A stretch of DNA of 64,000 nt from Flavobacterium sp. Root935 (GCF_001429295.1 NZ_LMJL01000012.1:424137-488136); one strand, 5' to 3'; shown: positions 24,457 to 33,073, counted from the stretch's first letter. Numbers and translations: made by a program. The notes: generated by a model from the letters alone, not told the origin.

Positions 24457-25290
24457 CTAATAATTCGGAAACGATAATAATGGGATGTCTAATCCTGCTG
24501 CCATTATTCTGGTTTTACTTTTATGAACCAGAGAATCCCAAAAACCATATTTTTGGGGTACCATAACTAAAATATCAGCTTCATAACTTTTAATTTCTTT
24601 CTTTATCTCATTAATCACAGCATTTGAGCGGACTGTTTTATAGAGATATTTCACTTCTTCAAACTCTTTTTCGAGCGTTGAGTTTAATAAAATTCTATTC
24701 TGTTCTTCTTTAAGGGCATCCAATTTCTCATCAACACTGAAAAATTCAATTTCAGCCCCAAGATTTCCGATTACTCTTTTCATCCAGCTGAACTTTTTAA
24801 TAGCCGAAAAACCTAAAGCATCGCACGCGTAAAGTACTCTTTGTACATTTTCAAAGCGAGCTTTTTCTGGAACTGCTAAAACTGGAATATTTAAATTCTT
24901 AATGATTGATGTTGTGGTATTTCCTAGCAATTCCTGCTCAAAAGAACGTTCTGCCATTCCCATTACTACTAAACTGGCTTCAGTTTGAGAAATTATAGAT
25001 GGAAGTTCGTCTTCTAAAAAGGAGAAATTACAGATCGAATTCACCTCGATTTTAAACAGATCGGCAATTTCTTTCCCTAAAGTTTCAAGTCTCGAAGTAG
25101 CTTTCTCGATTTGTTTCTGCATGGCGTCTGCAGTTATGTGCGAATTAGCGCTGTGCACGCTCAAGGAAAACGAATTAAATAGAACTAATTTTGCCCCAGT
25201 AGCTTTTGCAAGTCCCGCAGCATAATTAACCGCATTATTTGCTATAGCCGAAAAGTTGGTAGCAGCTATTATAGTAAGTGGTGGAATCAT
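24457..25290 (-). CDS. Universal stress protein (two UspA-like domains)
   Basis: 277 residues, about twice a single UspA domain. The first half begins TIIAATNFSAIANNAVNYAA and ends near LNIPVLAVPEKARF, the second spans QRVLYACDALGFSAIKKFSW to the end MAAGLDIPLLSFPNY. The first domain has the phosphate-binding segment VVMGMAERSFEQELLGNTTT, close to the ATP-binding G-x2-G-x9-G pattern; the second lacks a clear one (LVMVPQKYGFWDSLVHKSKT). Expression would respond to stress. It may be the first gene of the operon with fabH and the kinase-regulator pair. Confidence 0.88.
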   Translation of the reverse strand: MIPPLTIIAATNFSAIANNAVNYAAGLAKATGAKLVLFNSFSLSVHSANSHITADAMQKQIEKATSRLETLGKEIADLFKIEVNSICNFSFLEDELPSIISQTEASLVVMGMAERSFEQELLGNTTTSIIKNLNIPVLAVPEKARFENVQRVLYACDALGFSAIKKFSWMKRVIGNLGAEIEFFSVDEKLDALKEEQNRILLNSTLEKEFEEVKYLYKTVRSNAVINEIKKEIKSYEADILVMVPQKYGFWDSLVHKSKTRIMAAGLDIPLLSFPNY

Positions 25291-25439
25291 AAAATTGGAT
25301 TAAAGTATTTGTTCTGCAAAATTGCCCAATTAAACGCTTCACTATTTTTTTTACTCACCGAAGAATCATTTTTCAATACCCAACCGTAAATTTTCGTTTC
25401 TGAAAATATGGGTTTCAAATGTTATAAGCGTATATTATT

Positions 25440-25477
25440 GGGGTTGGGGGTTTGTTTTTGGGTGTTGGTTTGGGTGG
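25440..25477 (+). other. G-rich tract upstream of the PAAR cassette
   Basis: Four G-runs of at least three (25440-25443, 25446-25450, 25460-25462, 25472-25474) plus a trailing GG lie in 38 bases with only T as filler. In such an AT-rich genome this is a strong strand-asymmetric feature and could form a G-quadruplex with loops of 2, 9 and 9 bases. It lies about 115 bases before the start of the PAAR-like gene. Confidence 0.6.
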
Positions 25478-25589
25478 TTTTTGTTTTTTCTTCTTTATAA
25501 AAATTTTTTTTGTAAGTAATTTATTTCATTTTAATAAATTTCATATATTCGTTTTATATAAGATTTTATTTACAATTAAAAATTTAATT

Positions 25590-26075
25590 ATGAGCCAAAA
25601 ACATGTTGTAGTACATGGTGCTACATGTAGATGCCAATTTAGTGTAGAACCCACAACTGACATACTAGAAGTAAGATCGCAAAGCAAACATTTTGCAAAT
25701 GATAAAAATGCAGACAAAAAACTTATCGCTAACACTAAAGATATTGGCAAAACATTAAAAGCAAATACTTTTGGAAAATGCAAAAAACAGCCATCTGGCA
25801 ATGACTATCTGCCATGCCAGGCTGTAATTACAGAATGGCAAAATTTTTATAAAAAAGTAACTCTTAGTAATCAAGGTAAAGTACTCATTGAAACAAGTAC
25901 AGCAAGCTGTGCTATAGGTGGTACAGGGAGTATTTCTATACTCAAACACGGACAAAAAGCAGAAATAAGCATACAAAATGTTATGAGAGCTAAACCGGTA
26001 ATAAGCAATATTCTAAATCCGTTGGTAAATATGAAAGAATTCCAAAACGACTTAATTGAAGATGATATACTTTAA
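25590..26075 (+). CDS. PAAR-like DUF4280 protein (spike tip)
   Basis: I use the ATG at 25590 (MSQKHVVVHGATCRCQFSVE); the longer frame to 25452 translates the T-rich leader and is not credible. The 161 residues begin with the VVxGAxCxCxFG-like pattern and repeat short beta strands with Cys (VHGATCRCQF, GKCKKQPSGNDYLPCQAVIT, STASCAIGGTGSISILKHGQ), as in DUF4280/PAAR-like proteins. These sit as a sharpened tip on the VgrG-type spike of type VI secretion or of related contractile injection systems and carry effectors. No spike, sheath or baseplate genes are in the window, so this is an orphan cassette that must use machinery encoded elsewhere. Confidence 0.85.
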   Translation: MSQKHVVVHGATCRCQFSVEPTTDILEVRSQSKHFANDKNADKKLIANTKDIGKTLKANTFGKCKKQPSGNDYLPCQAVITEWQNFYKKVTLSNQGKVLIETSTASCAIGGTGSISILKHGQKAEISIQNVMRAKPVISNILNPLVNMKEFQNDLIEDDIL

Positions 26076-26087
26076 AAATGAATTGTA

Positions 26088-28379
26088 ATGCCAGACTTTA
26101 AAATAATCGGAAATCCAAATCCAACCGTGGGCGAAAAGCAGACCTATTCTATTCAAGATAATTTTACACCTAAAATTCCATTAAATAATTCGCACGAAAA
26201 ACAAAATATCTTTACACAAGAAGTCTATTGGTCAATTTATCAATTAAAAAACAATAGCTGGATTCATAAACCCAAAAATGACAAGAAAGGTCAAACTGTA
26301 GATTACAGCTTTTTTCAAGCAACACTTGATTATGAAGGAATAAGACTTATTGCCAAACGTGGAGAGGATAAAGCGATAATGGAAATAAAAACCAAGAAAA
26401 GCATCGAACGTAAAATTGCACATGTAGATTTTTTAGATGCTGACTGGAATAAACCAAAACGTCCGTTTGCTTATGGAGACAAAGTAATAGTACGAGTACA
26501 TTGTGTAAATTTAGATCGATGTCATGGCACTGTTACGTTATGGGAAAATGATGCGTCGAAAAAAGCAAAGCGAACTGATATCAATAAAAACAATAAAGCT
26601 ACAACTTTACCCCTGTACATTGAAGACGGAAAGGGGGAAGTGCAATTTTTCTTAACTCCTGATTTTGCGGCAATGGCAAATGCACAGTCGGATCAAAATA
26701 ATAAAGACGAAGGACAATTTCACGAATACTATGTTACCGTTGAAATTTTCAACCAAAAAACATTTGAAAGTGAAAACATAAATGTTACAAACCCCGATTA
26801 CAAAAATAGAGAGTCTCAAAATTCAATTCCAGCAGAAAAAAAAGGTCCTTCTGAAAAAGAAACACATGGAATTAAACCCACAGAAAGCATTTTCGACTAT
26901 CTGGAATCTAAAATCAATGTTTTAACTGAAATACGTCAAATTGGTGACAGTGTTAGAGAAACTCTTAATAAAGTATTGACAGTAGATGATCAAACTTCTA
27001 CCGAAGCAAAAGAAAACATCTGCTCTTGCAAAGAAAATAATTTCTACTGGAGCAGCAGATTAACTTGCGACGAACGTAAAAAAGTGCTTGAGGTATGCGC
27101 AAAACTTTGGGGAGAAGATAAAAAGAAAGAAAAAGCAAGTGAGCTAATGGCAATTATGCATCTTGAAACGGGTGAAAAAAACATGTTTAAACCTTATGCT
27201 GATAATGGAGCTGACTATTCTGGTTTAATACAATTTAGTGATGCTTCAGCCAAAAAATTAGGTACTACAAGAGCTGAGCTAAAGAAAATGACTTTTATAA
27301 AGCAAATGGATTATGTTCATGATTATTTTGCTTCAAAGAAAGAAATATCAAACATGGTAGACTTGTATTTACATGTTTTAAAACCTAATGCGGTAGGAAA
27401 TGGAAACGATCCTGATTATGTCCTCTTTGATGAAAGCATTTCGGTGCCAGATGGAGACGGAAGCCAAACAAGTCTTGAACAGAGAAAAATAAATATTGGG
27501 AGAGAACCTTGGGTAACAAAATATGGTTATTCGTCAAATCCTTCTTTCATGAAAGGTGAAGAACATACAAAAAGAAAGAAATGGGTTTATACCAAACAGC
27601 GTTACGATGACCGCTGGGGATTTATTAATGGAAAAACAACGGTTGCTGATGTTATTTTGGAATTAAACGAAGCACATTATAATCCAGGAGCTAAAGAACT
27701 TTTTATTGGCGTATGTGAGAATACCACAAAAGAAGAAAATCCAAAAGAAAATACAGGAGAAAGAGCGCCTTGGATGAAAATAGCATTAGATGAAGCAAAA
27801 TCTTACGGAGGTAAAAATGAAAGTACAATTGATACACGAATTCAAACATATCACAAAGATGGAGGTAGTAGTCCAGGCTCTGGAAACGAAACAGCTTGGT
27901 GCTCATCATTTGTGTGTTGGTGCATTGAAGAAAGTGGAAACCAAAGTCCAAAATCAGCAGGATCAAGAATGTTTTTAGATAGTAAAAAAGTTGAGAAATG
28001 TGATCCTTTTTATGGTGCAATAGCCATTTTTTCCGATTGTGATTCAACAGGTACAAAATTACAATCATCAGGTCATGCAACTTTTATATTTGGCGAATTG
28101 TCTGAAAAAAACATTTATGCATGTCTGGGAGGAAATCAAGGAGATATGTTAAAAATATCTAAGTATGATTGTAGTGGAAATGTTTTTATTTCTTACACAA
28201 CAAAAAAGGGAGTAAAGCATTATAAAATTTTTAGAGGTTTTTATAAACCTCGAGGATATGAAATTAAAGAAGTAGACAATTTAACTAAATCTGATAAGTA
28301 CACTTCTGCTGATGAAGCAAGTAAAAAAGTACTTAAATTAAATATTAAATCAAATGAATCAGGTGAAAGCTCTAGATAA
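26088..28379 (+). CDS. PAAR-associated effector with two peptidoglycan-hydrolase-like domains
   Basis: 763 residues, starting 12 bases after the PAAR-like stop codon. Residues 1-250 form a beta-rich N-terminal region with AYGDKVIVRVHCVNLDRCHG and HEYYVTVEIFNQ, a block I associate with Bacteroidota contractile-system effectors. Residues about 305-550 resemble a lysozyme/transglycosylase (LMAIMHLETGEKNMFKPYAD, with Glu 360 a candidate general acid, then SGLIQFSDASAKKLG and WGFINGKTTVADVILELNEAH). Residues 556-720 look like a CHAP/NlpC-type amidase of the TIGR02594 kind: Cys 605 in ETAWCSSFVCWCIE, His 663 in SSGHATFIFGE and GGNQGD (681-686). One domain would cut the glycan and the other the peptide. 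No signal peptide, as expected for cargo loaded in the cytosol. Confidence 0.82.
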   Translation: MPDFKIIGNPNPTVGEKQTYSIQDNFTPKIPLNNSHEKQNIFTQEVYWSIYQLKNNSWIHKPKNDKKGQTVDYSFFQATLDYEGIRLIAKRGEDKAIMEIKTKKSIERKIAHVDFLDADWNKPKRPFAYGDKVIVRVHCVNLDRCHGTVTLWENDASKKAKRTDINKNNKATTLPLYIEDGKGEVQFFLTPDFAAMANAQSDQNNKDEGQFHEYYVTVEIFNQKTFESENINVTNPDYKNRESQNSIPAEKKGPSEKETHGIKPTESIFDYLESKINVLTEIRQIGDSVRETLNKVLTVDDQTSTEAKENICSCKENNFYWSSRLTCDERKKVLEVCAKLWGEDKKKEKASELMAIMHLETGEKNMFKPYADNGADYSGLIQFSDASAKKLGTTRAELKKMTFIKQMDYVHDYFASKKEISNMVDLYLHVLKPNAVGNGNDPDYVLFDESISVPDGDGSQTSLEQRKINIGREPWVTKYGYSSNPSFMKGEEHTKRKKWVYTKQRYDDRWGFINGKTTVADVILELNEAHYNPGAKELFIGVCENTTKEENPKENTGERAPWMKIALDEAKSYGGKNESTIDTRIQTYHKDGGSSPGSGNETAWCSSFVCWCIEESGNQSPKSAGSRMFLDSKKVEKCDPFYGAIAIFSDCDSTGTKLQSSGHATFIFGELSEKNIYACLGGNQGDMLKISKYDCSGNVFISYTTKKGVKHYKIFRGFYKPRGYEIKEVDNLTKSDKYTSADEASKKVLKLNIKSNESGESSR

Positions 28380-28386
28380 TAAAATT

Positions 28387-29544
28387 ATGAAAAGTATAAT
28401 AATGTTAATTTTCTCATTATTCACAGTCATTTTAAGTTGTCAGAGAAAAGATGAAAAAATAAATAAAATAAAAAAAATGGAATTAAGTAAGATAGAAGAA
28501 ATACTAAAAAAACAACTAGAGAGTGGAGCATCCGCAGATTATGGAAGCTTTGATGATTATAGAGAAGAAGACTTAACAACTTTAATACATATTGAAAATA
28601 ATATTTTAAAAAATTCCGGCTATATTTTTCCGTCACAAAATCAATTTTCAGATAAAATAAATTCGATTTTTAATAGAGTAATTGATCCTACATCAACTTC
28701 AAGTTTTTTAAAAGTTGATTTATCTATTCCCTGCGATAAAAAAATTGATTTTAAAGTATGGACTCCTGATTATCCCTATATATATATATCTAAAAAAAGA
28801 CATTTCATAACAAACTTTTTACCTATTCCTGAGATTATAAACTATGAAAAGGAATATCCAAAATTATCTTACATAGAAGACAAAACTTTTTATGCAAAAG
28901 ACGAAATTGAACAATCTAAAATTGAAATTAGAAAATGGAAGAATGTAAAGAATTTAGAACAAAACCGTCAATCTAATATTCAAGTATTGATAAATCGCAA
29001 CAAATATCTTTTCAACGATAGTAAAGCCAGCTTAGTTTGGCTAAAATTTAATGACGAATACTTTTTAGAATCGCTAGTTAAGGTATTTGGTTACATGGAA
29101 GATAAAGATTTATTAAAATGGGTTTTAGACAGAAGCTTAAGTGATGATAAATCTAAAGAGGAGGAATTTTATAAAATACTAGTCACAAAAACCTGTGATA
29201 ACAAATATATTTTCCATAAAGAGGTTTTTGAAGTAATGACTCAGGCAGATGATAAAAGCAAAAAAGAATACCTTTTACTTTTAAAAGGAAGAATAGATTT
29301 ACCAAAGCTTCATGACCTTAATTTTAACGAGGCGGCAAAAATCGAGGCGCTTTACTGTTATTATGCCACAAAATTTACGGCAAGTATTGAACAAGGTGAT
29401 GTGTATGCTTTTTTTCCAAAATTAAACGACCCCAAATTTGAAGAAGAATTTAGAAAAAACAATTATTACAATATTTCTGATTTTAAAAAATTATATGATG
29501 ATACTAAAAATGGCGGTATTTGGTTACATGGTATGCCTGAATAG
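28387..29544 (+). CDS. Lipoprotein, probable immunity protein for the upstream effector
   Basis: I choose the ATG at 28387 (MKSIIMLIFSLFTVILSCQR; lipobox Cys at residue 18), seven bases after the effector stop codon, which gives 385 residues. The mature part is Lys/Glu-rich and helical (SKIEEILKKQLESGASADYG, YFLESLVKVFGYMEDKDLLK). I find no named domain. Because the effector's predicted targets lie in the periplasm, a lipid-anchored periplasmic protein co-transcribed with it is the expected form of an immunity factor. Proof would need self-protection tests. Confidence 0.72.
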   Translation: MKSIIMLIFSLFTVILSCQRKDEKINKIKKMELSKIEEILKKQLESGASADYGSFDDYREEDLTTLIHIENNILKNSGYIFPSQNQFSDKINSIFNRVIDPTSTSSFLKVDLSIPCDKKIDFKVWTPDYPYIYISKKRHFITNFLPIPEIINYEKEYPKLSYIEDKTFYAKDEIEQSKIEIRKWKNVKNLEQNRQSNIQVLINRNKYLFNDSKASLVWLKFNDEYFLESLVKVFGYMEDKDLLKWVLDRSLSDDKSKEEEFYKILVTKTCDNKYIFHKEVFEVMTQADDKSKKEYLLLLKGRIDLPKLHDLNFNEAAKIEALYCYYATKFTASIEQGDVYAFFPKLNDPKFEEEFRKNNYYNISDFKKLYDDTKNGGIWLHGMPE

Positions 29545-29763
29545 CTAAATAAAACATACAACTTTTCTTATAATTATAATAATCCAAATTTAATATACTT
29601 CTTGCCCATGTGGTATGGTGGCGGCATTGGAAACAACCGTAGCGCTTCTGTAAGCGTAGGACACCTTAGCTACGTGGGTTTTATATTTCCTAAATTACAG
29701 AATTATGAGTACCAAAACCCTTTCAAAAGAAGCCGAAATCGGTCTAATGAATTTCTTCAATGA
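29545..29763 (+). pseudogene. Possible coding relic or structured RNA patch
   Basis: After the immunity gene a frame without a start codon stays open for 72 codons and reads, in part, LPMWYGGGIGNNRSASVS and GHLSYVGFIFPKLQNYEY, which look like a real exported or barrel protein end. The region 29600-29690 is clearly richer in G and C than its surroundings. It also contains CGCTT-CTGT-AAGCG and an outer CCCATGT/ACGTGGG pairing, so an RNA structure is an alternative reading. It overlaps the start of the next gene. Confidence 0.35.
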
Positions 29764-29938
29764 CAGAATTGACCCACTCGATATGGCCAGAGCCATAAGC
29801 CAGGTAAATCTAACCCTAGCGTTGGGCGTTCTAAACGATCAGGAAAACATTCAGCTAAACGCTGCTAAACTTGGAGACAGCTTCTATTGGCTAAATGAAC
29901 TAGCCGAAATTTTAGATCCTTATCTGGATTTGGAGTAA
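29705..29938 (+). CDS. Small helical protein of unknown function
   Basis: 77 residues starting MSTKTLSKEAEIGLMNFFND, helical and acidic with no signal peptide or Cys. The ATG lies inside the relic frame just described. A good terminator follows 30 bases later. I recognise no family. It is next to the effector cassette but nothing else ties it to the effector. Confidence 0.65.
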   Translation: MSTKTLSKEAEIGLMNFFNDRIDPLDMARAISQVNLTLALGVLNDQENIQLNAAKLGDSFYWLNELAEILDPYLDLE

Positions 29939-29968
29939 AGGTTTATTTCTTTTGAAAAAAATTAAAAC

Positions 29969-29998
29969 CCTCAGTCTTTTAAAAAAGATTGAGGATTT
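29969..29998. terminator. Bidirectional terminator
   Basis: CCTCAGTCTTTT (29969-29980) pairs with AAAAGATTGAGG (29983-29994) apart from one G-T pair, with a T-rich end. It separates the small gene from the convergent SDR gene. Confidence 0.8.
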
Positions 29999-30027
29999 TG
30001 TTTTCAATAGAAGTCTTTTTTAATAAT

Positions 30028-30771
30028 TCACCCCAAACTCATTCCACCATCCATAATAAAATCAGCACCAGTAATAAAAACCGCAGCATCACTACTCAAA
30101 TAAGCAACCATTTTAGCGGCATCTTCTGCCCTTCCCATTTGTTTGAGCGGGACTTTTTCTATTACGACATCCATAATACCTTTAACGGTGGCTTCGTCTA
30201 GACCTACTTTGTTCATGACTTCGGTTTGGGTTGGTCCTGGACTTACTGAATTGACTCTGATTTTTCTTGGCGCTAATTCTAATGCCGCCGATTTCATTAC
30301 TGAATTCAAAGCCGTTTTACTTGCCGAATAAACGGAAGATCCCGGCCCCGGCATACTCGCTGTATTCGAAGAAAGAAAAACTACTGAAGCGCCGTCTTTC
30401 AGAATCGGAATAAATTTGCTGAGCGTGAAATAAGCTCCTTTAAGATTGACATTCATAATATTGTCAAATAGTTCTTCTGTGGTTTGTTCGATTGTTCCTA
30501 AACCTGCAATTCCAGCATTGATAAATAAAATATCTACCAAACCAAAATTAGCTTTTACCTGAGCGGCCAGGTTTTCGATATCCGAAATATTTGATTGATC
30601 TGCTGTAATGGCAGTAACATTTAATTCTGAAGCTGCTTTTTCTATCGCTTCCTTTCTTCTTCCTGTAATAATAACCTGTGCACCGTGCTCTTTTAATTGT
30701 TTGGCTGTAGCATAACCTATTCCGCTGTTTCCGCCCGTTATTACTACAATTTTATTCTCTAAATTGTCCAT
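30028..30771 (-). CDS. Short-chain dehydrogenase/reductase (SDR)
   Basis: The ATG at 30771 (MDNLENKIVVITGGNSGIGY) is preferred over the longer frame at 30840, whose leader is not SDR-like; this gives 247 residues. The GGNSGIG cofactor loop, NAGIAGLG, the catalytic Ser in VVFLSSNTAS, YSASKTALNSV with Tyr and Lys, and RVNSVSPGPTQTEV define a classical SDR using NAD(P)H. Its substrate is unknown. The promoter region contains the 19-bp operator also found before hxlR at 35112, which points to control by the HxlR regulator. Confidence 0.93.
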   Translation of the reverse strand: MDNLENKIVVITGGNSGIGYATAKQLKEHGAQVIITGRRKEAIEKAASELNVTAITADQSNISDIENLAAQVKANFGLVDILFINAGIAGLGTIEQTTEELFDNIMNVNLKGAYFTLSKFIPILKDGASVVFLSSNTASMPGPGSSVYSASKTALNSVMKSAALELAPRKIRVNSVSPGPTQTEVMNKVGLDEATVKGIMDVVIEKVPLKQMGRAEDAAKMVAYLSSDAAVFITGADFIMDGGMSLG

Positions 30772-30814
30772 TTGTATGTCCTTTAAAATTAATAAAGCAA
30801 AGATAAATTCAAAT

Positions 30815-30833
30815 TGGTATAACTTTGTAACCA
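30815..30833. promoter_or_regulatory. HxlR-type operator, copy 1
   Basis: TGGTATAACTTTGTAACCA is an imperfect inverted repeat and is identical to 35112-35130. On the minus strand it lies ten bases upstream of a TATCTTTG -7 box for the SDR gene (plus-strand 30798-30805), covering the -33 area. On the plus strand it also contains TAACTTTG (30820-30827), a -7 box. Confidence 0.8.
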
Positions 30834-30854
30834 GTATCATAGAGTATACCAGAT

Positions 30855-30899
30855 ATGGATTTTAACAGTAAAACAGCAGCAAAAAATCAGTTTTATTAA
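30855..30899 (+). pseudogene. Possible 14-codon remnant of an HxlR gene N-terminus
   Basis: An ATG 40 bases downstream of the operator copy encodes MDFNSKTAAKNQFY then TAA. The spacing from the operator is almost the same as for the intact hxlR gene at 35149 (37 bases). The peptide resembles N-termini seen in some regulators, but the intact hxlR here starts differently, so the link is mostly positional. Confidence 0.35.
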
Positions 30900-31045
30900 A
30901 AACGGAGAATTTAGTGTTAAATATCTACTAACTATAATGCCGTTTTTAGGTTAAAAAAATCCGATTTATTTAGATATTTCATTCATTTATCTTAATTTAT
31001 TTCTAAAACTTCATTAAACAGCTGTTAAAAGTTAACAAGAATTAA

Positions 31046-31075
31046 TTGAAAATCTTCGAAGAAAACGTATATTTG
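31046..31075 (+). promoter_or_regulatory. Promoter of the KaiC-like operon
   Basis: TTG (31046-31048), 19 bases, TATATTTG (31068-31075): an exact Bacteroidota -33/-7 pair. Transcription would start near 31082, 17 bases before the GTG of the KaiC-like gene. Confidence 0.7.
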
Positions 31076-31098
31076 AGATAACACAGAATTATATTATC

Positions 31099-32775
31099 GT
31101 GCAAGAAAAAACAAAATCACATAGTTTTATATTTCCAAAAACTCCAACTGGAGTCGACGGACTAGACGAGATTACAGGTGGCGGCTTTCCTAAAGGACGT
31201 CCAACTTTAATTTGCGGTGGTGCCGGATGCGGAAAAACATTGTTGTCTATGCAATTTCTTATTAAAGGAATTACAGATTACAATGAACCTGGAGTTTTCA
31301 TGTCTTTTGAAGAACCTTCGGATGACCTTACTTTAAACGTTAAATCGCTTGGCTTTGATTTAGAGCAGCTTAAAAAAGATAAGAAACTTGTAGTAGATCA
31401 TGTTCGTGTCGAAAGATCAGAGATTGAAGAAGCAGGTGAATACGATCTCGATGGCCTTTTTATTCGATTAGGTCATGCCATCGATTCTATAAAAGCAACC
31501 CGTGTTGTTTTGGATACGATCGAATCTCTATTTGCAGGTCTTGACAATCAGGCGATTCTTAGGGCCGAATTGCGAAGATTATTCCATTGGCTCAAAACGA
31601 AAGGTGTAACAGCAGTTATTACAGGAGAACGCGGTGAAGCAACATTAACCCGCCAAGGTTTGGAAGAATATGTTTCGGACTGTGTAATTGTTCTCGATCA
31701 TCGTGTAATTGAGCAGGTTTCGACCAGAAGACTTCGAATTGTAAAATATAGAGGTTCAACGCATGGAACAAACGAATATCCGTTTTTAATTGATGAGGAT
31801 GGAATTTCGGTTCTTCCTATTACATCATTAAAATTGGACAACGAAGTTTCATCAGATGTAATTCCGACGGGCGTTCCTGGATTGAACGAAATGTTTAATG
31901 GCGGCGGATTCTACCGTGGCAGCAACATATTAGTTTCTGGAACGGCTGGAACGGCAAAAACTACAGTGGCTTGTTATTTTGCCAATGAACAGTGCCAAAA
32001 GAACGAAAAAACCATTTACTTTGCGTTCGAAGAATCGCCCCAGCAATTGGTTCGCAACATGAAGTCAATTGGGATTGATCTGGACAAACATATCAAGAAA
32101 GGCATTTTGCAAATTCATTCGTCACGTCCATCATTAAATGGTCTTGAACTGCATTTGCTTACGCTGCGAAAATTGATCAAAGATTTTCAGCCAACAACTA
32201 TTATTATTGATCCAATTAGTAATTTAATTACGGTCGGAAGTGAACAAGAAGTGAGATCTATGCTCGTAAGACTTATTGATATGCTTAAAGCAAATAATAT
32301 TACGGCATTGTTTACATCTTTGAACAAACAGACGGATAATTTTAGACCTGATCTGGCAGAAGAATCTGTTTCGTCATTGGTAGATACTTGGATCACAGTT
32401 CGTGATATGGAAGGTGTAGGCGAAAGAAACCGCGGTATCTTTATTATCAAAGCCAGAGGAATGGGGCATTCTAATCAGGTTAGAGAATTTGTTATAACCG
32501 GCAACGGAATAGAATTATTGGATGTAGAATTAGGACCACAGGGAATCCTGACTGGTGCTGCGAGAAAATCACATCAATTCAAGAAAACTATTTCTGATAT
32601 TAAACTTCAAAACGAAATTAGCCGAAAAGACAGGGAAATTGAACGTAAACGCAAAGTCCTTGAAGCTAATATTGAAGCTTTAAGAAACGAATTTGAATCG
32701 GCAGAAGAAGAATTAAGCATCCTGAAAGCAACAGAAGAATTACAGGCTAAATTATCTTCTAACAAAAACAAATAA
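31099..32775 (+). CDS. kaiC: KaiC-like RecA-fold ATPase
   Basis: 558 residues from a GTG. Two RecA-type halves are present: CI with GGAGCGKT (40-47) and catalytic EE at 71-72 in FEEPSDD, and CII with GTAGTAKT (281-288) and EE at 311-312 in FEESPQQ. The CII segment EESVSSLVDTWITV aligns with the phosphorylation region of cyanobacterial KaiC, where Ser 425 and Ser 426 replace Ser 431/Thr 432. The last 60 residues form a coiled coil (QNEISRKDREIERKRKVLEA). KaiC proteins are hexameric ATPases that autophosphorylate and bind KaiB. Here it heads an operon with two KaiB-like genes, a kinase and a receiver, without KaiA, so it is more likely a signalling switch than a circadian clock. Confidence 0.92.
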   Translation: MQEKTKSHSFIFPKTPTGVDGLDEITGGGFPKGRPTLICGGAGCGKTLLSMQFLIKGITDYNEPGVFMSFEEPSDDLTLNVKSLGFDLEQLKKDKKLVVDHVRVERSEIEEAGEYDLDGLFIRLGHAIDSIKATRVVLDTIESLFAGLDNQAILRAELRRLFHWLKTKGVTAVITGERGEATLTRQGLEEYVSDCVIVLDHRVIEQVSTRRLRIVKYRGSTHGTNEYPFLIDEDGISVLPITSLKLDNEVSSDVIPTGVPGLNEMFNGGGFYRGSNILVSGTAGTAKTTVACYFANEQCQKNEKTIYFAFEESPQQLVRNMKSIGIDLDKHIKKGILQIHSSRPSLNGLELHLLTLRKLIKDFQPTTIIIDPISNLITVGSEQEVRSMLVRLIDMLKANNITALFTSLNKQTDNFRPDLAEESVSSLVDTWITVRDMEGVGERNRGIFIIKARGMGHSNQVREFVITGNGIELLDVELGPQGILTGAARKSHQFKKTISDIKLQNEISRKDREIERKRKVLEANIEALRNEFESAEEELSILKATEELQAKLSSNKNK

Positions 32776-32776
32776 G

Positions 32777-33070
32777 ATGAAAAAAGAAGTAGCCGAATGG
32801 CAATTATTGCTTTACATAGCAGGGCAAACGCCAAAATCGATCAAAGCACTTGAAAATATAAAAAAGTATGCCGAAGAACATCTTAAAGGAAAGTACAGCA
32901 TCGAGATTATCGATTTGCTGAAGAATCCGCAATTGGCAGAAGGCGATCAAATTTTGGCTGTACCTACTTTGGTGAGAAAATTTCCTGAACCAATACGTAA
33001 AATTATTGGAGATCTTTCTAATGAAGAAAGAGTGCTTGTAGGACTTAATATCAAACCTATAACTGCTTAA
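32777..33070 (+). CDS. kaiB: KaiB-like protein, copy 1
   Basis: 97 residues with a thioredoxin-like fold of the KaiB family: LLLYIAGQTPKSIKALENIK, then YSIEIIDLLKNPQLAEGDQI and the conserved cis-Pro region LAVPTLVRKFPEPIRKIIGD. KaiB is a fold-switching protein that binds the CI ring of KaiC. Only one base separates it from the kaiC stop codon. The sequence keeps the canonical PEPxRKIIGDLS ending and is the closer of the two copies to standard KaiB. Confidence 0.93.
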   Translation: MKKEVAEWQLLLYIAGQTPKSIKALENIKKYAEEHLKGKYSIEIIDLLKNPQLAEGDQILAVPTLVRKFPEPIRKIIGDLSNEERVLVGLNIKPITA

Positions 33071-33073
33071 ATT

